Assembly: GCF_963082655.1 (NCBI RefSeq)
Contig: NC_081553.1
Location: 151,149,990 to 151,213,989 of the forward strand
Source of the DNA: Stomoxys calcitrans
Taxonomy: Eukaryota; Arthropoda; Insecta; Diptera; Muscidae
DNA length: 64,000 bases
Reading direction: 5' to 3'
In this document: one piece after another, positions 14,410-27,500 of the stretch
How positions within the stretch are numbered: the stretch's first letter is position 1
Layout of the letters: each line of letters begins with the position of its first letter
Position numbers and translations under genes: made by a program
Notes under the pieces: model-generated
Database searches by the model: none
What the model saw: the letters and a program-made list of their open reading frames with translations, nothing else
What the model was told of the DNA's origin: nothing

Positions 14410-16050
14410 AAGTGATTTGTGCGGATGGAATATGTAATTTTTGTCTTTCTCGGAAACGACTTAACCGATTTGCAATCGGATTGATTCGTTTGAAATCCAA
14501 TAATAATATCTACAATCCCACACTCGCCCTGTCTACCTATCACTCACAGTTTCCGAGATATAGAATAATTTATTGTTGGGTCATTCTGGAAGTGACTGGT
14601 GCACAAGGAAGTGACTTGTGCGGATGGAATATGTAATTTTCGTTTTTCTCGGAAACGACTTAACCGATTTGCAATCGGATTGATTCGTTTGAAAGCCAAT
14701 AATAATATCTACAATCCCATACTCGTTTTGTACATCTAAGACTCACCGTTTCCGAGATATAGAATATTTTTAGGTTGGGTCATTCTGGAAGTGACTTGTG
14801 CGGATGGAATATGCAATTTTCGTTTTTCTCGGAAACGATTTAACCTATTTGGAATCGGATTGATTCATTTGAAAGCCAATAATATTATCTACAATTCCAT
14901 ACTGGTTTTGTTTACCTAGCACTTACCGTTTCCGAGATATAGATTATTTTTAGGTTGGGTCATTCTGGAAGTGACTTGTGCGGTTGGAATATGTAATTTT
15001 CGTCTTTCTCGGAAACGACTTAACCGATTTGCAATCGGGTTGATTCGTTTGAAAGCCAATAATAATATCTACAATCCCGTACTCGTTTTGTCTACCTAGC
15101 ACTCACCGTTTCCGAGATATAGATTGTTTTTAGGTTGGGTCATTCTGGAAGTGACTTGTGCGGATGGAATATGTAATTTTCATTTTTCTCGGAAACGACT
15201 TAACCGATTCGCAATCGGATGGATCCGTTTGAAATCCAATAATAATATCTACAATCCCACACTCGCCTTGTCTACCTATCACTCACAGTTTCCGAGATAT
15301 AGAATAATTTATTGTTGGGTCATTCTGGAAGTGACTGGTGCAGATGAAATAGGTAATTTTCGTTTTTCTCGTAAACGACTTAACCGATTTCCAATCGGAT
15401 TGATTCGCTTGAAAGCCAATAATAATATCTAAAATATAATACTTTTTTCGTCTACCTAACACTCACCGTTTCCGAGATATAGATTATTTTTATGTTGGTC
15501 ATTCTGGAAGTGACTTGTGCGGATGGAATATGTAATTTTCGTTTTTCTCGGAAACGACTTAACCGATTTGCAATCGGATTGATTCATTTGAAAGCCAATA
15601 ATATTATCTACAATTTCAAACTGGTTTTGTTTACCTAGCACTTACCGTTTCCGAGATATAGATTATTTGTAGGTTGGGTCATTCTGGAAGTGACTTGTGC
15701 GGATGGAATATGTAATTTTCGTTTTTCTCGGAAACGACTTAACCGATTTGCAATCGGATTGATTCGTTTGAAAGCCAATAATAATATCTACAATAACATA
15801 CTGGTTTTTGTCTACCTAGCACTCACCGTTTCCGAGATATAGATTATTTTTAGGTTGGGTCATTCTGGAAGTGACTTGCGCGGATGGAATAGGTAATTTT
15901 CGTTTCTCTCGGAAACGACTTAACCGATTTGCAATAGGATTGATTCGTTTGAAAGCCAAAAATAATATCTACAATCCCATACTCGTTTTGCAATCGGATT
16001 GATTCGTTTGAAAGCCAATAATAATATCTACAATCCCATTTTCGTTTTGT
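14410..16050 (+). repeat. Satellite block, offset-3,933 pair (copy 1)
   Basis: Marker variants GGATGGATCCGTTTG near 15,218, CTTTTTTCGTCTACCTAAC near 15,441 and TTTGTAGGTTGGG near 15,666 reappear 3,933 bp further on at about 19,151, 19,374 and 19,599. Similarity ends near 16,050, where copy 1 continues with CTAGCACTCACAG and copy 2 with CTAGCTCTCACCG. Confidence 0.85.
14592..14620 (+). repeat. Short insertion marker GGTGCACAAGGAAGTGAC, first of seven
   Basis: The normal GGAAGTGACTGGTGCAGATG is replaced by a version in which GGAAGTGACT occurs twice, joined by GGTGCACAA. The same or nearly the same insertion lies near 18,141, 18,521, 22,372, 25,971, 27,633 and 28,012. It is confined to 14.5-28.1 kb and makes a useful lineage tag for the monomer. 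Confidence 0.8.
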
Positions 16051-18342
16051 CTACCTAGCACTCACAGTTTCCGTGATATAGAATAATTTTATGTTGGGTC
16101 ATTCTGGAAGTGACTGGTGCGGATGAAATATGTAATTTTTTTTTTTTCTCGGAAACGACTTAACCGATTTGCAATCGGATTGATTCGTTTGAAAGCCAAT
16201 AGAAATACCTACAATTCCATACTCGTGTTGTCTTCCTAGCACTCACAGTTTCCGAGATAGAGAATAATTTTATGTTGTGTCATTCTGGAAGTGACTTGTG
16301 CGGATGGAATATGTAATTTTCGTTTTTCTCGCAAACGACTTAACCGATTTGCAATAGGATTGATTCGTTTGAAAGCCAAAAATAATATCTACAATCCCAT
16401 ACTCGTTTTGCAATCGGATTGATTCGTTTGAAAGCCAATAATAATATCTACAATCCCATTTTCGTTTTGTCTACCTAGCACTCACAGTTTCCGAGATATA
16501 GAATAATTTTATGTTGGGTCATTCTGGAAGTGACTGGTGCGGATGAAATATGTAATTTTCGTTTTTCTCAGAAACGACTTAACCGATTTGCAATCGGATT
16601 GATTCGTTTGAAAGCCAATAGAAATACATACAATTCCATACTCGTGTTGTCTACCTAGCACTCACAGTTTCCGAGATAGAGAATAATTTTATGTTGTGTC
16701 ATTCTGGAAGTGACTTGTGCGGATGGAATATGTAATTATCGTTTTTCTCGCAAACGACTTAAGCGATTTGCAATAGGATTGATTCGTTTGAAAGCCAAAA
16801 ATAATATCTACAATCCCATACTCGTTTTGTCTACCCAGGACTCACCGTTTCCGAGATAAAGATTATTTTTAGGTTGGGTCATTCTGGAAGTGACTTGTGC
16901 AGATGGAATATGTAATTTTCGTTTTTCTCGGAAACACTTAACCGATTCACAATCGGATCGATTCGTATGAAAGCCAATAATATATCTACAATTCCGTACT
17001 TGTTTTGCCTACATAGCACTCACAGTTTCCGAGGTATAGAATAATTTTATGTTGGGTCATTCTGGAAGTGATTTGTGCGGGTGGAATATGTAATTTTCGT
17101 CTTTCTCGGAAACGACTAAAACGATTCGCAATCGGATTGATTCGTTTGAAATCCAATAATAATATCTACAATATATTACTTGTTTTGTCTACCTAGCTCT
17201 CACCGTTTCCGAGATATAGATTATTTTTAGGTTGGGTCATTCTGGAAGTGACTGGTGCAGATGAAATAGGTAATTTTCGTTTTTCTCGGAAACGACTTAA
17301 CCGATTTGCAATCGGATCGATTCGTATGAAAGCCAATAATATATCTACAATTCCATACTGGTTTTGTCTACATAGCAATCTCAGTTTCCGAGATATAGAA
17401 TAATTTTATGTTGGGTCATTCTGGAAGTGACTTGTGCTGGTGGAATATGTAATTTTCGTTTTTCTCGGAAACGACTTAACCGATTCGCAATCGGATTGAT
17501 TCGTTTGAAATCCAATAATAATATCTACAATCTCACACTCGCCTTGTCAACCTATCGCTCACAGTTTCCGAGATATAGAATAATTTTATGTTGGGTCATT
17601 CTGGAAGTGACTGGTGCAGATGAAATAGGTAATTTTCGTTTTTCTCGTAAACGACTTAACCGATTTCCAATCGGATTGATTCGCTTGAAAGCCAATAATA
17701 ATATCTAAAATATAATACTTGTTTTGTCTACCTAACACTCACCGTTTCCGAGATATAGATTATTTTTAGGTTGGTCATTCTGGAAGTGACTTGTGCGGAT
17801 GGAATATGTAATTTTCGTTTTTCTCGGAAACGACTTAACCGATTTGCAATCGGATTGATTCATTTGAAAGCCAATAATATTATCTACAATTTCAAACTGG
17901 TTTTGTTTACCTAGCACTTACCGTTTCCGAGATATAGATTACTTTTAGGTTGGGTCATTCTGGAAGTGACTTGTGCGGATGGAATATGTAATTTTCGTTT
18001 TTCTCGGAAACGACTTAACCGATTTGCAATCGGATTGATTCGTTTGAAAGCCAATAATAATATCTACAATAACATACTCGCCTTGTCTACCTATCACTCA
18101 CAGTTTCCGAGATATAGAATAATTTATTGTTGGGTCATTCTGGAAGTGACTGGTGCACAAGGAAGTGACTTGTGCGGATGGAATATGTAATTTTCGTTTT
18201 TCTCGGAAACGACTTAACCGATTTGCAATCGGATTGATTCGTTTGAAAGCCAATAATAATATCTACAATCCCATACTCGTTTTGTACATCTAAGACTCAC
18301 CGTTTCCGAGATATAGATTATTTTTAGATTGGGTCATTCTGG

Positions 18343-19983
18343 ACGTGACTTGTGCGGATGGAATATGTAATTTTCGTTTTTCTCGGAAACGACTTAACCG
18401 ATTTGCAATCGGATTGATTCGTTTGAAATCCAATAATAATATCTACAATCCCACACTCGCCTTGTCTACCTATCACTCACAGTTTCCGAGATATAGAATA
18501 ATTTATTGTTGGGTCATTCTGGAAGTGACTGGTGCACAAGGAAGTGACTTGTGCGGATGGAATATGTAATTTTCGTTTTTCTCGGAAACGACTTAACCGA
18601 TTTGCAATCGGATTGATTCGTTTGAAAGCCAATAATAATATCTACAATCCCATACTCGTTTTGTACATCTAAGACTCACCGTTTCCGAGATATAGAATAT
18701 TTTTAGGTTGGGTCATTCTGGAAGTGACTTGTGCGGATGGAATATGCAATTTTCGTTTTTCTCGGAAACGATTTAACCTATTTGGAATCGGATTGATTCA
18801 TTTGAAAGCCAATAATATTATCTACAATTCCATACTGGTTTTGTTTACCTAGCACTTACCGTTTCCGAGATATAGATTATTTTTAGGTTGGGTCATTCTG
18901 GAAGTGACTTGTGCGGTTGGAATATGTAATTTTCGTCTTTCTCGGAAACGACTTAACCGATTTGCAATCGGATTGATTCGTTTGAAAGCCAATAATAATA
19001 TCTACAATCCCGTACTCGTTTTGTCTACCTAGCACTCACCGTTTCCGAGATATAGATTGTTTTTAGGTTGGGTCATTCTGGAAGTGACTTGTGCGGATGG
19101 AATATGTAATTTTCATTTTTCTCGGAAACGACTTAACCGATTCGCAATCGGATGGATCCGTTTGAAATCCAATAATAATATCTACAATCCCACACTCGCC
19201 TTGTCTACCTATCACTCACAGTTTCCGAGATATAGAATAATTTATTGTTGGGTCATTCTGGAAGTGACTGGTGCAGATGAAATAGGTAATTTTCGTTTTT
19301 CTCGTAAACGACTTAACCGATTTCCAATCGGATTGATTCGCTTGAAAGCCAATAATAATATCTAAAATATAATACTTTTTTCGTCTACCTAACACTCACC
19401 GTTTCCGAGATATAGATTATTTTTATGTTGGTCATTCTGGAAGTGACTTGTGCGGATGGAATATGTAATTTTCGTTTTTCTCGGAAACGACTTAACCGAT
19501 TTGCAATCGGATTGATTCATTTGAAAGCCAATAATATTATCTACAATTTCAAACTGGTTTTGTTTACCTAGCACTTACCGTTTCCGAGATATAGATTATT
19601 TGTAGGTTGGGTCATTCTGGAAGTGACTTGTGCGGATGGAATATGTAATTTTCGTTTTTCTCGGAAACGACTTAACCGATTTGCAATCGGATTGATTCGT
19701 TTGAAAGCCAATAATAATATCTACAATAACATACTGGTTTTGTCTACCTAGCACTCACCGTTTCCGAGATATAGATTATTTTTAGGTTGTGTCATTCTGG
19801 AAGTGACTTGCGCGGATGGAATAGGTAATTTTCGTTTCTCTCGGAAACGACTTAACCGATTTGCAATAGGATTGATTCGTTTGAAAGCCAAAAATAATAT
19901 CTACAATCCCATACTCGTTTTGCAATCGGATTGATTCGTTTGAAAGCCAATAATAATATCTACAATCCCATTTTCGTTTTGTC
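18343..19983 (+). repeat. Satellite block, offset-3,933 pair (copy 2)
   Basis: Partner of 14,410-16,050. It keeps the same private variants, including the truncated-monomer junction CGTTTTGCAATCGG (15,984 and 19,916). The breakpoint at its right end is also the left edge of the offset-3,607 duplication, so block boundaries are reused. Confidence 0.85.
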
Positions 19984-22583
19984 TACCTAGCTCTCACCGT
20001 TTCCGAGATATAGATTATTTTTAGGTTGGGTCATTCTGGAAGTGACTGGTGCAGATGAAATAGGTAATTTTCGTTTTTCTCGGAAACGACTTAACCGATT
20101 TGCAATCGGATCGATTCGTATGAAAGCCAATAATATATCTACAATTCCATACTGGTTTTGTCTACATAGCAATCTCAGTTTCCGAGATATAGAATAATTT
20201 TATGTTGGGTCATTCTGGAAGTGACTTGTGCTGGTGGAATATGTAATTTTCGTTTTTCTCGGAAACGACTTAACCGATTCGCAATCGGATTGATTCGTTT
20301 GAAATCCAATAATAATATCTACAATCTCACACTCGCCTTGTCAACCTATCGCTCACAGTTTCCGAGATATAGAATAATTTTATGTTGGGTCATTCTGGAA
20401 GTGACTGGTGCAGATGAAATAGGTAATTTTCGTTTTTCTCGTAAACGACTTAACCGATTTCCAATCGGATTGATTCGCTTGAAAGCCAATAATAATATCT
20501 AAAATATAATACTTGTTTTGTCTACCTAACACTCACCGTTTCCGAGATATAGATTATTTTTAGGTTGGTCATTCTGGAAGTGACTTGTGCGGATGGAATA
20601 TGTAATTTTCGTTTTTCTCGGAAACGACTTAACCGATTTGCAATCGGATTGATTCATTTGAAAGCCAATAATATTATCTACAATTTCAAACTGGTTTTGT
20701 TTACCTAGCACTTACCGTTTCCGAGATATAGATTACTTTTAGGTTGGGTCATTCTGGAAGTGACTTGTGCGGATGGAATATGTAATTTTCGTTTTTCTCG
20801 GAAACGACTTAACCGATTTGCAATCGGATTGATTCGTTTGAAAGCCAATAATAATATCTACAATAACATACTGGTTTTGTCTACCCAGCACTCACCGTTT
20901 CCGAGATATAGATTATTCTTAGGTTGGGTCATTCTGGAAGTGACTTGTGCGGATGGAATAGGTAATTTTCGTTTCTCTCGGAAACGACTTAACCGATTCG
21001 CAATCGGATTGATTCGTTTGAAATCCAATAATAATATCTACAATCCCACACTCGCCTTGTCTACCTATCACTCACAGTTTCCGAGATATAGAATAATTTA
21101 TTGTTGGGTCATTCTGGAAGTGACTGGTGCAGATGAAATAGGTAATTTTCGTTTTTCTCGTAAACGACTTAACCGATTTGCAATCGGATTGATTCGCTTG
21201 AAAGCCAATAATAATATCTACAATATAATACTTGTTTTGTCTACCTAACACTCACCGTTTCCGAGATATAGATTATTTTTAGGTTGGGTCATTCTGGAAG
21301 TGACTTGTGCGGATGGAATAGGTAATTTTCGTTTTTCTCGGAAACGACTTAACCGATTTTCAATCGGATTGATTCATTTGAAAGCCAATAATATTATCTA
21401 CAATCCCATACTGGTTTTGTTTACCTAGCACTTGCCGTTTCCGAGATATAGATTATTTTAAGGTTGGGTCATTCTGGAAGTGACTTGTGCGGATGGAATA
21501 TGCAATTTTCGTTTTTCTCGGAAACGATTTAACCTATTTGGAATCGGATTGATTCGTTTGAAAGCCAATAATAATATCTACAATCCCATACTCGTGTTGT
21601 CTACCTAGCACTCACAGTTTCCGAGATAGAGAATAATTTTAGGTTGGGTCATTCTGGAAATGACTTGTGCGGATGGAATATGTAATTTTTGTTTTCTCGG
21701 AAACGACTTAACCGATTCACAATAGTATTGATTCGTTTGAAAACCAATAATAAAGTCTACAATCCCACACTGGTTTTGCCTACATAGCACTATCAGTTTC
21801 GGAGATATAGAATAATTTTATGTTGGGTCATTCTGGAAGTGATTTGTGCGGGTGGAATATGTAATTTTTGTCTTTCTCGGAAACGACTAAAACGATTCGC
21901 AATCGGATTGATTCGTTTGAAAGCCAATAATAATATCTACAATTCCATACTTGTCTTGTCTACCTAGCACTCATTGTTTCCTAGATATAGATTATTTTTA
22001 GGTTGGGTCATTCTGGAAGTGACTTGTCCGGATGGAATATGTAATTTTCGTTTTTCTCGGAAACGATTTAACCGATTTGCAATTGGATTGATTCGTTTGA
22101 AAGCCAATAATAATATCTACAATTACATACTTGTTTTGTCTACCTTGCACTCACCGTTTCCGAGATATAGATTATTTTTAGATTGGGTCATTCTGGAAGT
22201 GACTTGTGCGGATGGAATATGTAATTTTCGTTTTTCTCGGAAACGACTTAACCGATTTGCAATCGGATTGATTCGTTTGAAATCCCATAATAATATCTAC
22301 AATCCCACACTCGCCTTGTCTACCTATCACTCACAGTTTCCGAGCTTTAGAAAAATTTTTTGTTGGGTCATTCTGGAAGTGACTGGTGCACAACGAAGTG
22401 ACTTGTGCGGATGGAATATGTAATTTTCGTTTTTCTCGGAAACGACTTAACCGATTTGCAATCGGATTGATTCGTTTGAAAGCCAATAATAATATCTACA
22501 ATCCCATACTCGTTTTGTACATCTAAGACTCACCGTTTCCGAGATATAGAATATATTTAGGTTGGGTCATTCTGGAAGTGACT
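19984..22583 (+). repeat. Satellite block, offset-3,607 duplication (copy 1)
   Basis: About 2.6 kb repeated 3,607 bp downstream. Shared markers are CAATCTCACACTCGCC near 20,320, GTCATTCTGGAAGTGACTTGTCCGG near 22,010 shortened here to ACTTGTCCGG, and TTTCCGAGCTTTAGAAAAA near 22,337. Copy 1 ends near 22,583 at an internal deletion (AGTGACTTGATTCGTTTG). Copy 2 continues with a normal monomer. Confidence 0.88.
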
Positions 22584-23590
22584 TGATTCGTTTGAAAGCC
22601 AAAAATAATATCTACAATCCCATACTCGTTTTGCAATCGGATTGATTCGTTTGAAAGCCAATAATAATATCTACAATCCCATTTTCGTTTTGTCTACCTA
22701 GCACTCACAGTTTCCGAGATATAGAATAATTTTATGTTGGGTCATTCTGGAAGTGACTGGTGCGGATGAAATATGTAATTTTCGTTTTTCTCGGAAACGA
22801 CTTAACCGATTTGCAATCGGATTGATTCGTTTGAAAGCCAATAGAAGTACATACAATTCTATACTCGTGTTGTCTACCTAGCACTCACAGTTTCCGAGAT
22901 AGAGAATAATTTTATGTTGGGTCATTCTGGAAGTGACTTGTGCAGATGGAATATGTAATTTTCGTTTTTCTCGGAAACACTTAACCGATTCATAATCGGA
23001 TCGATTCGTATGAAAGCCAATAATATATCTACAATTCCGTACTTGTTTTGCCTACATAGCACTCACAGTTTCCGAGGTATAGAATAATTTTATGTTGGGT
23101 CATTCTGGAAGTGACTGGTGCGGATGAAATATGTAATTTTCGTTTTTCTCGGAAACGACTTAACCGATTTGCAATAGGATTGATTCGTTTGAAAGCCAAA
23201 AATAATATCTACAATCCCATACTCGTTTTGTCTACCCAGGACTCACCGTTTCCGAGATAAAGATTATTTTTAGGTTGGGTCATTCTGGAAGTGACTTGTG
23301 CAGATGGAATATGTAATTTTCGTTTTTCTCGGAAACACTTAACCGATTCATAATCGGATCGATTCGTATGAAAGCCAATAATATATCTACAATTCCGTAC
23401 TTGTTTTGCCTACATAGCACTCACAGTTTCCGAGGTATAGAATAATTTTATGTTGGGTCATTCTGGAAGTGATTTGTGCGGGTGGAATATGTAATTTTCG
23501 TCTTTCTCGGAAACGACTAAAACGATTCGCAATCGGATTGATTCGTTTGAAATCCAATAATAATATCTACAATATATTACTTGTTTTGTC

Positions 23591-26190
23591 TACCTAGCTC
23601 TCACCGTTTCCGAGATATAGATTATTTTTAGGTTGGGTCATTCTGGAAGTGACTGGTGCAGATGAAATAGGTAATTTTCGTTTTTCTCGGAAACGACTTA
23701 ACCGATTTGCAATCGGATAGATTCGTATGAAAGCCAATAATATATCTACAATTCCATACTGGTTTTGTCTACATAGCAATCTCAGTTTCCGAGATATAGA
23801 ATAATTTTATGTTGGGTCATTCTGGAAGTGACTTGTGCTGGTGGAATATGTAATTTTCGTTTTTCTCGGAAACGACTTAACCGATTCGCAATCGGATTGA
23901 TTCGTTTGAAATCCAATAATAATATCTACAATCTCACACTCGCCTTGTCAACCTATCGCTCACAGTTTCCGAGATATAGAATAATTTTATGTTGGGTCAT
24001 TCTGGAAGTGACTGGTGCAGATGAAATAGGTAATTTTCGTTTTTCTCGTAAACGACTTAACCGATTTCCAATCGGATTGATTCGCTTGAAAGCCAATAAT
24101 AATATCTAAAATATAATACTTGTTTTGTCCACCTAACACTCACCGTTTCCGAGATATAGATTATTTTTAGGTTGGTCATTCTGGAAGTGACTTGTGCGGA
24201 TGGAATATGTAATTTTCGTTTTTCTCGGAAACGACTTAACCAATTTGCAATCTGATTGATTCATTTGAAAGCCAATAATCTTATCTACAATTTCAAACTG
24301 GTTTTGTTTACCTAGCACTTACCGTTTCCGAGATATAGATTACTTTTAGGTTGGGTCATTCTGGAAGTGACTTGTGCGGATGGAATATGTAATTTTAGTT
24401 TTTCTCGGAAACGACTTAACCGATTTGCAATCGGATTGATTCGTTTGAAAGCCAATAATAATATCTACAATAACATACTGGTTTTGTCTACCTAGCACTC
24501 ACCGTTTCCGAGATATAGATTATTTTTAGGTTGGGTCATTCTGGAAGTGACTTGTGCGGATGGAATAGGTAATTTTCGTTTCTCTCGGAAACGACTTAAC
24601 CGATTCGCAATCGGATTGATTCGTTTGAAATCCAATAATAATATCTACAATCCCACACTCGCCTTGTCTACATATCACTCACAGTTTCCGAGATATAGAA
24701 TAATTTATTGTTGGGTCATTCTGGAAGTGACTGGTGCAGATGAAATAGGTAATTTTCGTTTTTCTCGTAAACGACTTAACCGATTTGCAATCGGATTGAT
24801 TCGCTTGAAAGCCAATAATAATATCTACAATATAATACTTGTTTTGTCTACCTAACACTCACCGTTTCCGAGATATAGATTATTTTTAGGTTGGGTCATT
24901 CTGGAAGTGACTTGTGCGGATGGAATAGGTAATTTTCGTTTTTCTCGGAAACGACTTAACCGATTTTCAATCGGATTGATTCATTTGAAAGCCAATAATA
25001 TTATCTACAATCCCATACTGGTTTTGTTTACCTAGCACTTGCCGTTTCCGAGATATAGATTATTTTAAGGTTGGGTCATTCTGGAAGTGACTTGTGCGGA
25101 TGGAATATGCAATTTTCGTTTTTCTCGGAAACGATTTAACCTATTTGGAATCGGATTGATTCGTTTGAAAGCCAATAATAATATCTACAATCCCATACTC
25201 GTGTTGTCTACCTAGCACTCACAGTTTCCGAGATAGAGAATAATTTTAGGTTGGGTCATTCTGGAAATGACTTGTGCGGATGGAATATGTAATTTTCGTT
25301 TTCTCGGAAACGACTTAACCGATTCACAATAGTATTGATTCGTTTGAAAACCAATAATAAAGTCTACAATCCCACACTGGTTTTGCCTACATAGCACTAT
25401 CAGTTTCGGAGATATAGAATAATTTTATGTTGGGTCATTCTGGAAGTGATTTGTGCGGGTGGAATATGTAATTTTTGTCTTTCTCGGAAACGACTAAAAC
25501 GATTCGCAATCGGATTGATTCGTTTGAAAGCCAATAATAATATCTACAATTCCATACTTGTCTTGTCTACCTAGCACTCATTGTTTCCTAGATATAGATT
25601 ATTTTTAGGTTGGGTCATTCTGGAAGTGACTTGTCCGGATGGAATATGTAATTTTCGTTTTTCTCGGAAACGATTTAACCGATTTGCAATTGGATTGATT
25701 CGTTTGAAAGCCAATAATAATATCTACAATTACATACTTGTTTTGTCTACCTTGCACTCACCGTTTCCGAGATATAGATTATTTTTAGATTGGGTCATTC
25801 TGGAAGTGACTTGTGCGGATGGAATATGTAATTTTCGTTTTTCTCGGAAACGACTTAACCGATTTGCAATCGGATTGATTCGTTTGAAATCCCATAATAA
25901 TATCTACAATCCCACACTCGCCTTGTCTACCTATCACTCACAGTTTCCGAGCTTTAGAAAAATTTTTTGTTGGGTCATTCTGGAAGTGACTGGTGCACAA
26001 GGAAGTGACTTGTGCGGATGGAATATGTAATTTTCGTTTTTCTCGGAAACGACTTAACCGATTTGCAATCGGATTGATTCGTTTGAAAGCCAATAATAAT
26101 ATCTACAATCCCATACTCGTTTTGTACATCTAAGACTCACCGTTTCCGAGATATAGAATATTTTTAGGTTGGGTCATTCTGGAAGTGACT
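23591..26190 (+). repeat. Satellite block, offset-3,607 duplication (copy 2)
   Basis: Partner of 19,984-22,583 with few differences. Examples are CTACATATCACTC near 24,668 against CTACCTATCACTC, and ACAAGGAAGTG against ACAACGAAGTG near 22,390. The sequence immediately to its left (23.2-23.59 kb) matches 16.8-17.19 kb rather than the sequence left of copy 1. The two copies therefore arose by exchange between different registers. Confidence 0.88.
24503..24614 (+). repeat. Representative monomer symmetry: 11-bp inverted arms plus 15-bp dyad
   Basis: In this monomer CGTTTCCGAGA (24,503-24,513) is exactly reverse-complementary to TCTCGGAAACG (24,583-24,593). The dyad CCGATT-CGC-AATCGG follows at 24,600-24,614. 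These elements recur in most monomers. Where the first arm is preceded by CA instead of CC it is 10 bp long. They could form stem-loops in single-stranded DNA or RNA, or be a protein-binding dyad. That role is inference; the symmetry is read directly. Confidence 0.9.
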
Positions 26191-27099
26191 TGTGCGGATG
26201 GAATATGTAATTTTCGTTTTTCTCGGAAACGACTTAACCGATTTGCAATCGGATTGATTCATTTGAAAGCCAATAATATTATCTACAACTCCATACTGGT
26301 TTTGTTTACCTAGCACTTACCGTTTACGAGATATAGATTATTTTTAGGTTGGGTCATTCTGGAAGTGACTTGTGCGGTTGGAATATGAAATTTTCGTCTT
26401 TCTCGGAAACGACTTAACCGATTTGCAATCGGGTTGATTCGTTTGAAAGCCAATAAAAATATCTACAATCCCGTACTCGTTTTGTCTACCTAGCACTCAC
26501 CGTTTCCGAGATATAGATTGTTTTTAAGTTGGGTCATTCTGAAAGTGACTTGTGCGGATGGAATATGCAATTTTCGTTTTTCTCGGAAACGACTTAACCG
26601 ATTCGCAATCGGATTGATTCGTTTGAAATCCAATAATAATATCTACAATCCCACACTCGCCTTGTCTACCTATCACTCACAGTTTCCGAGATATAGAATA
26701 ATTTATTGTTGGGTCATTGTGGAAGTGACTGGTGCAGATGAAATAGATAATTTTCGTTTTTCTCGTAAACGACGTAACCGATTTGCAATCGGATTGATTC
26801 GCTTGAAAGCCAATAATAATATCTACAATATAATACTTGTTTTGTCTACCTAACACTCACCGTTTCCGAGATATAGATTATTTTTAGGTTGGGTCATTCT
26901 GGAAGTGACTTGTGCGGATGGAATATGTAATTTTCGTTTTTCTCGGAAACGACTTAACCGATTTGCAATCGGATTGATTCATTTGAAAGCCAATAATATT
27001 ATCTACAATTCCATACGGGTTTTGTTTACCTAGCACTTACCGTTTCCGAGATATAGATTATTTTTAGGTTGGGTCATTCTGGAAGTGACTTGTGCGGTT

Positions 27100-27495
27100 G
27101 GAATATGTTATTTTCGTTTTTCTCGGAAACGACTTAACCGATTTGCAATCGGATTGATTCGTTTGAAAGCCAATAATATCTACAATCCCATACTTGTTTT
27201 GTATACCTAGCACTCACCGTTTCCGAGATATAGATTAGTTTTAAGTTGGGTCATTCTGGAAGTGACTTGTCCGGATGGAATATGTAATTTTCGTTTTGGA
27301 ATATGTTATTTTCGTTTTTCTCGGAAACGACTTAACCGATTTGCAATCGGATTGATTCGTTTGAAAGCCAATAATATCTACAATCCCATACTTGTTTTGT
27401 ATACCTAGCACTCACCGTTTCCGAGATATAGATTAGTTTTAAGTTGGGTCATTCTGGAAGTGACTTGTCCGGATGGAATATGTAATTTTCGTTTT
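27100..27495 (+). repeat. 198-bp exact tandem duplication out of monomer register
   Basis: GGAATATGTTATTTTCG at 27,100 recurs at 27,298. By eye the 198-bp units 27,100-27,297 and 27,298-27,495 agree throughout. The join reads CGTTTTGGAATATG. The step is 198 bp rather than 180, so this is a separate local duplication and probably very recent. Confidence 0.85.
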
Positions 27496-27500
27496 TCTTG

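Larger units (their letters stand above)
10351..27500 (+). repeat. Satellite array, segment 2 (mosaic of higher-order blocks)
   Basis: Head-to-tail 180-bp monomers arranged as overlapping multi-monomer blocks. Shared variants recur at 3,933 bp (14.4-16.05 kb with 18.35-19.98 kb), 2,794 bp (17.19-18.07 with 19.98-20.86), 6,401 bp (16.8-17.9 with 23.2-24.3) and 3,607 bp (19.98-22.58 with 23.59-26.19). Many monomers here have a CC before GTTTCCGAGATATAGATTAT; others have CA before it. No single regular higher-order repeat holds across the segment, as expected from repeated unequal exchange with shifting register. No gene seen. Confidence 0.95.

Noticed and set aside
20760..21248. 162-aa plus-strand frame, and the many other 60-150 aa frames in the array
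   Set aside because: They are in-phase read-through of satellite monomers, occur on both strands, end at random monomer variants and resemble no known protein.
24528..24537. TTAGG in TTAGGTTGGG as an insect telomere motif
   Set aside because: It is a single TTAGG per monomer, not a tandem run, and is often mutated to TATGTTGGG in other monomers.
24574..24590. CENP-B-box-like match (TTCG-N4-x-N2-CGGx)
   Set aside because: Seven of nine core positions match, but the central A and last G do not. By rough estimate such a match is expected by chance in a 180-bp monomer about one time in three.
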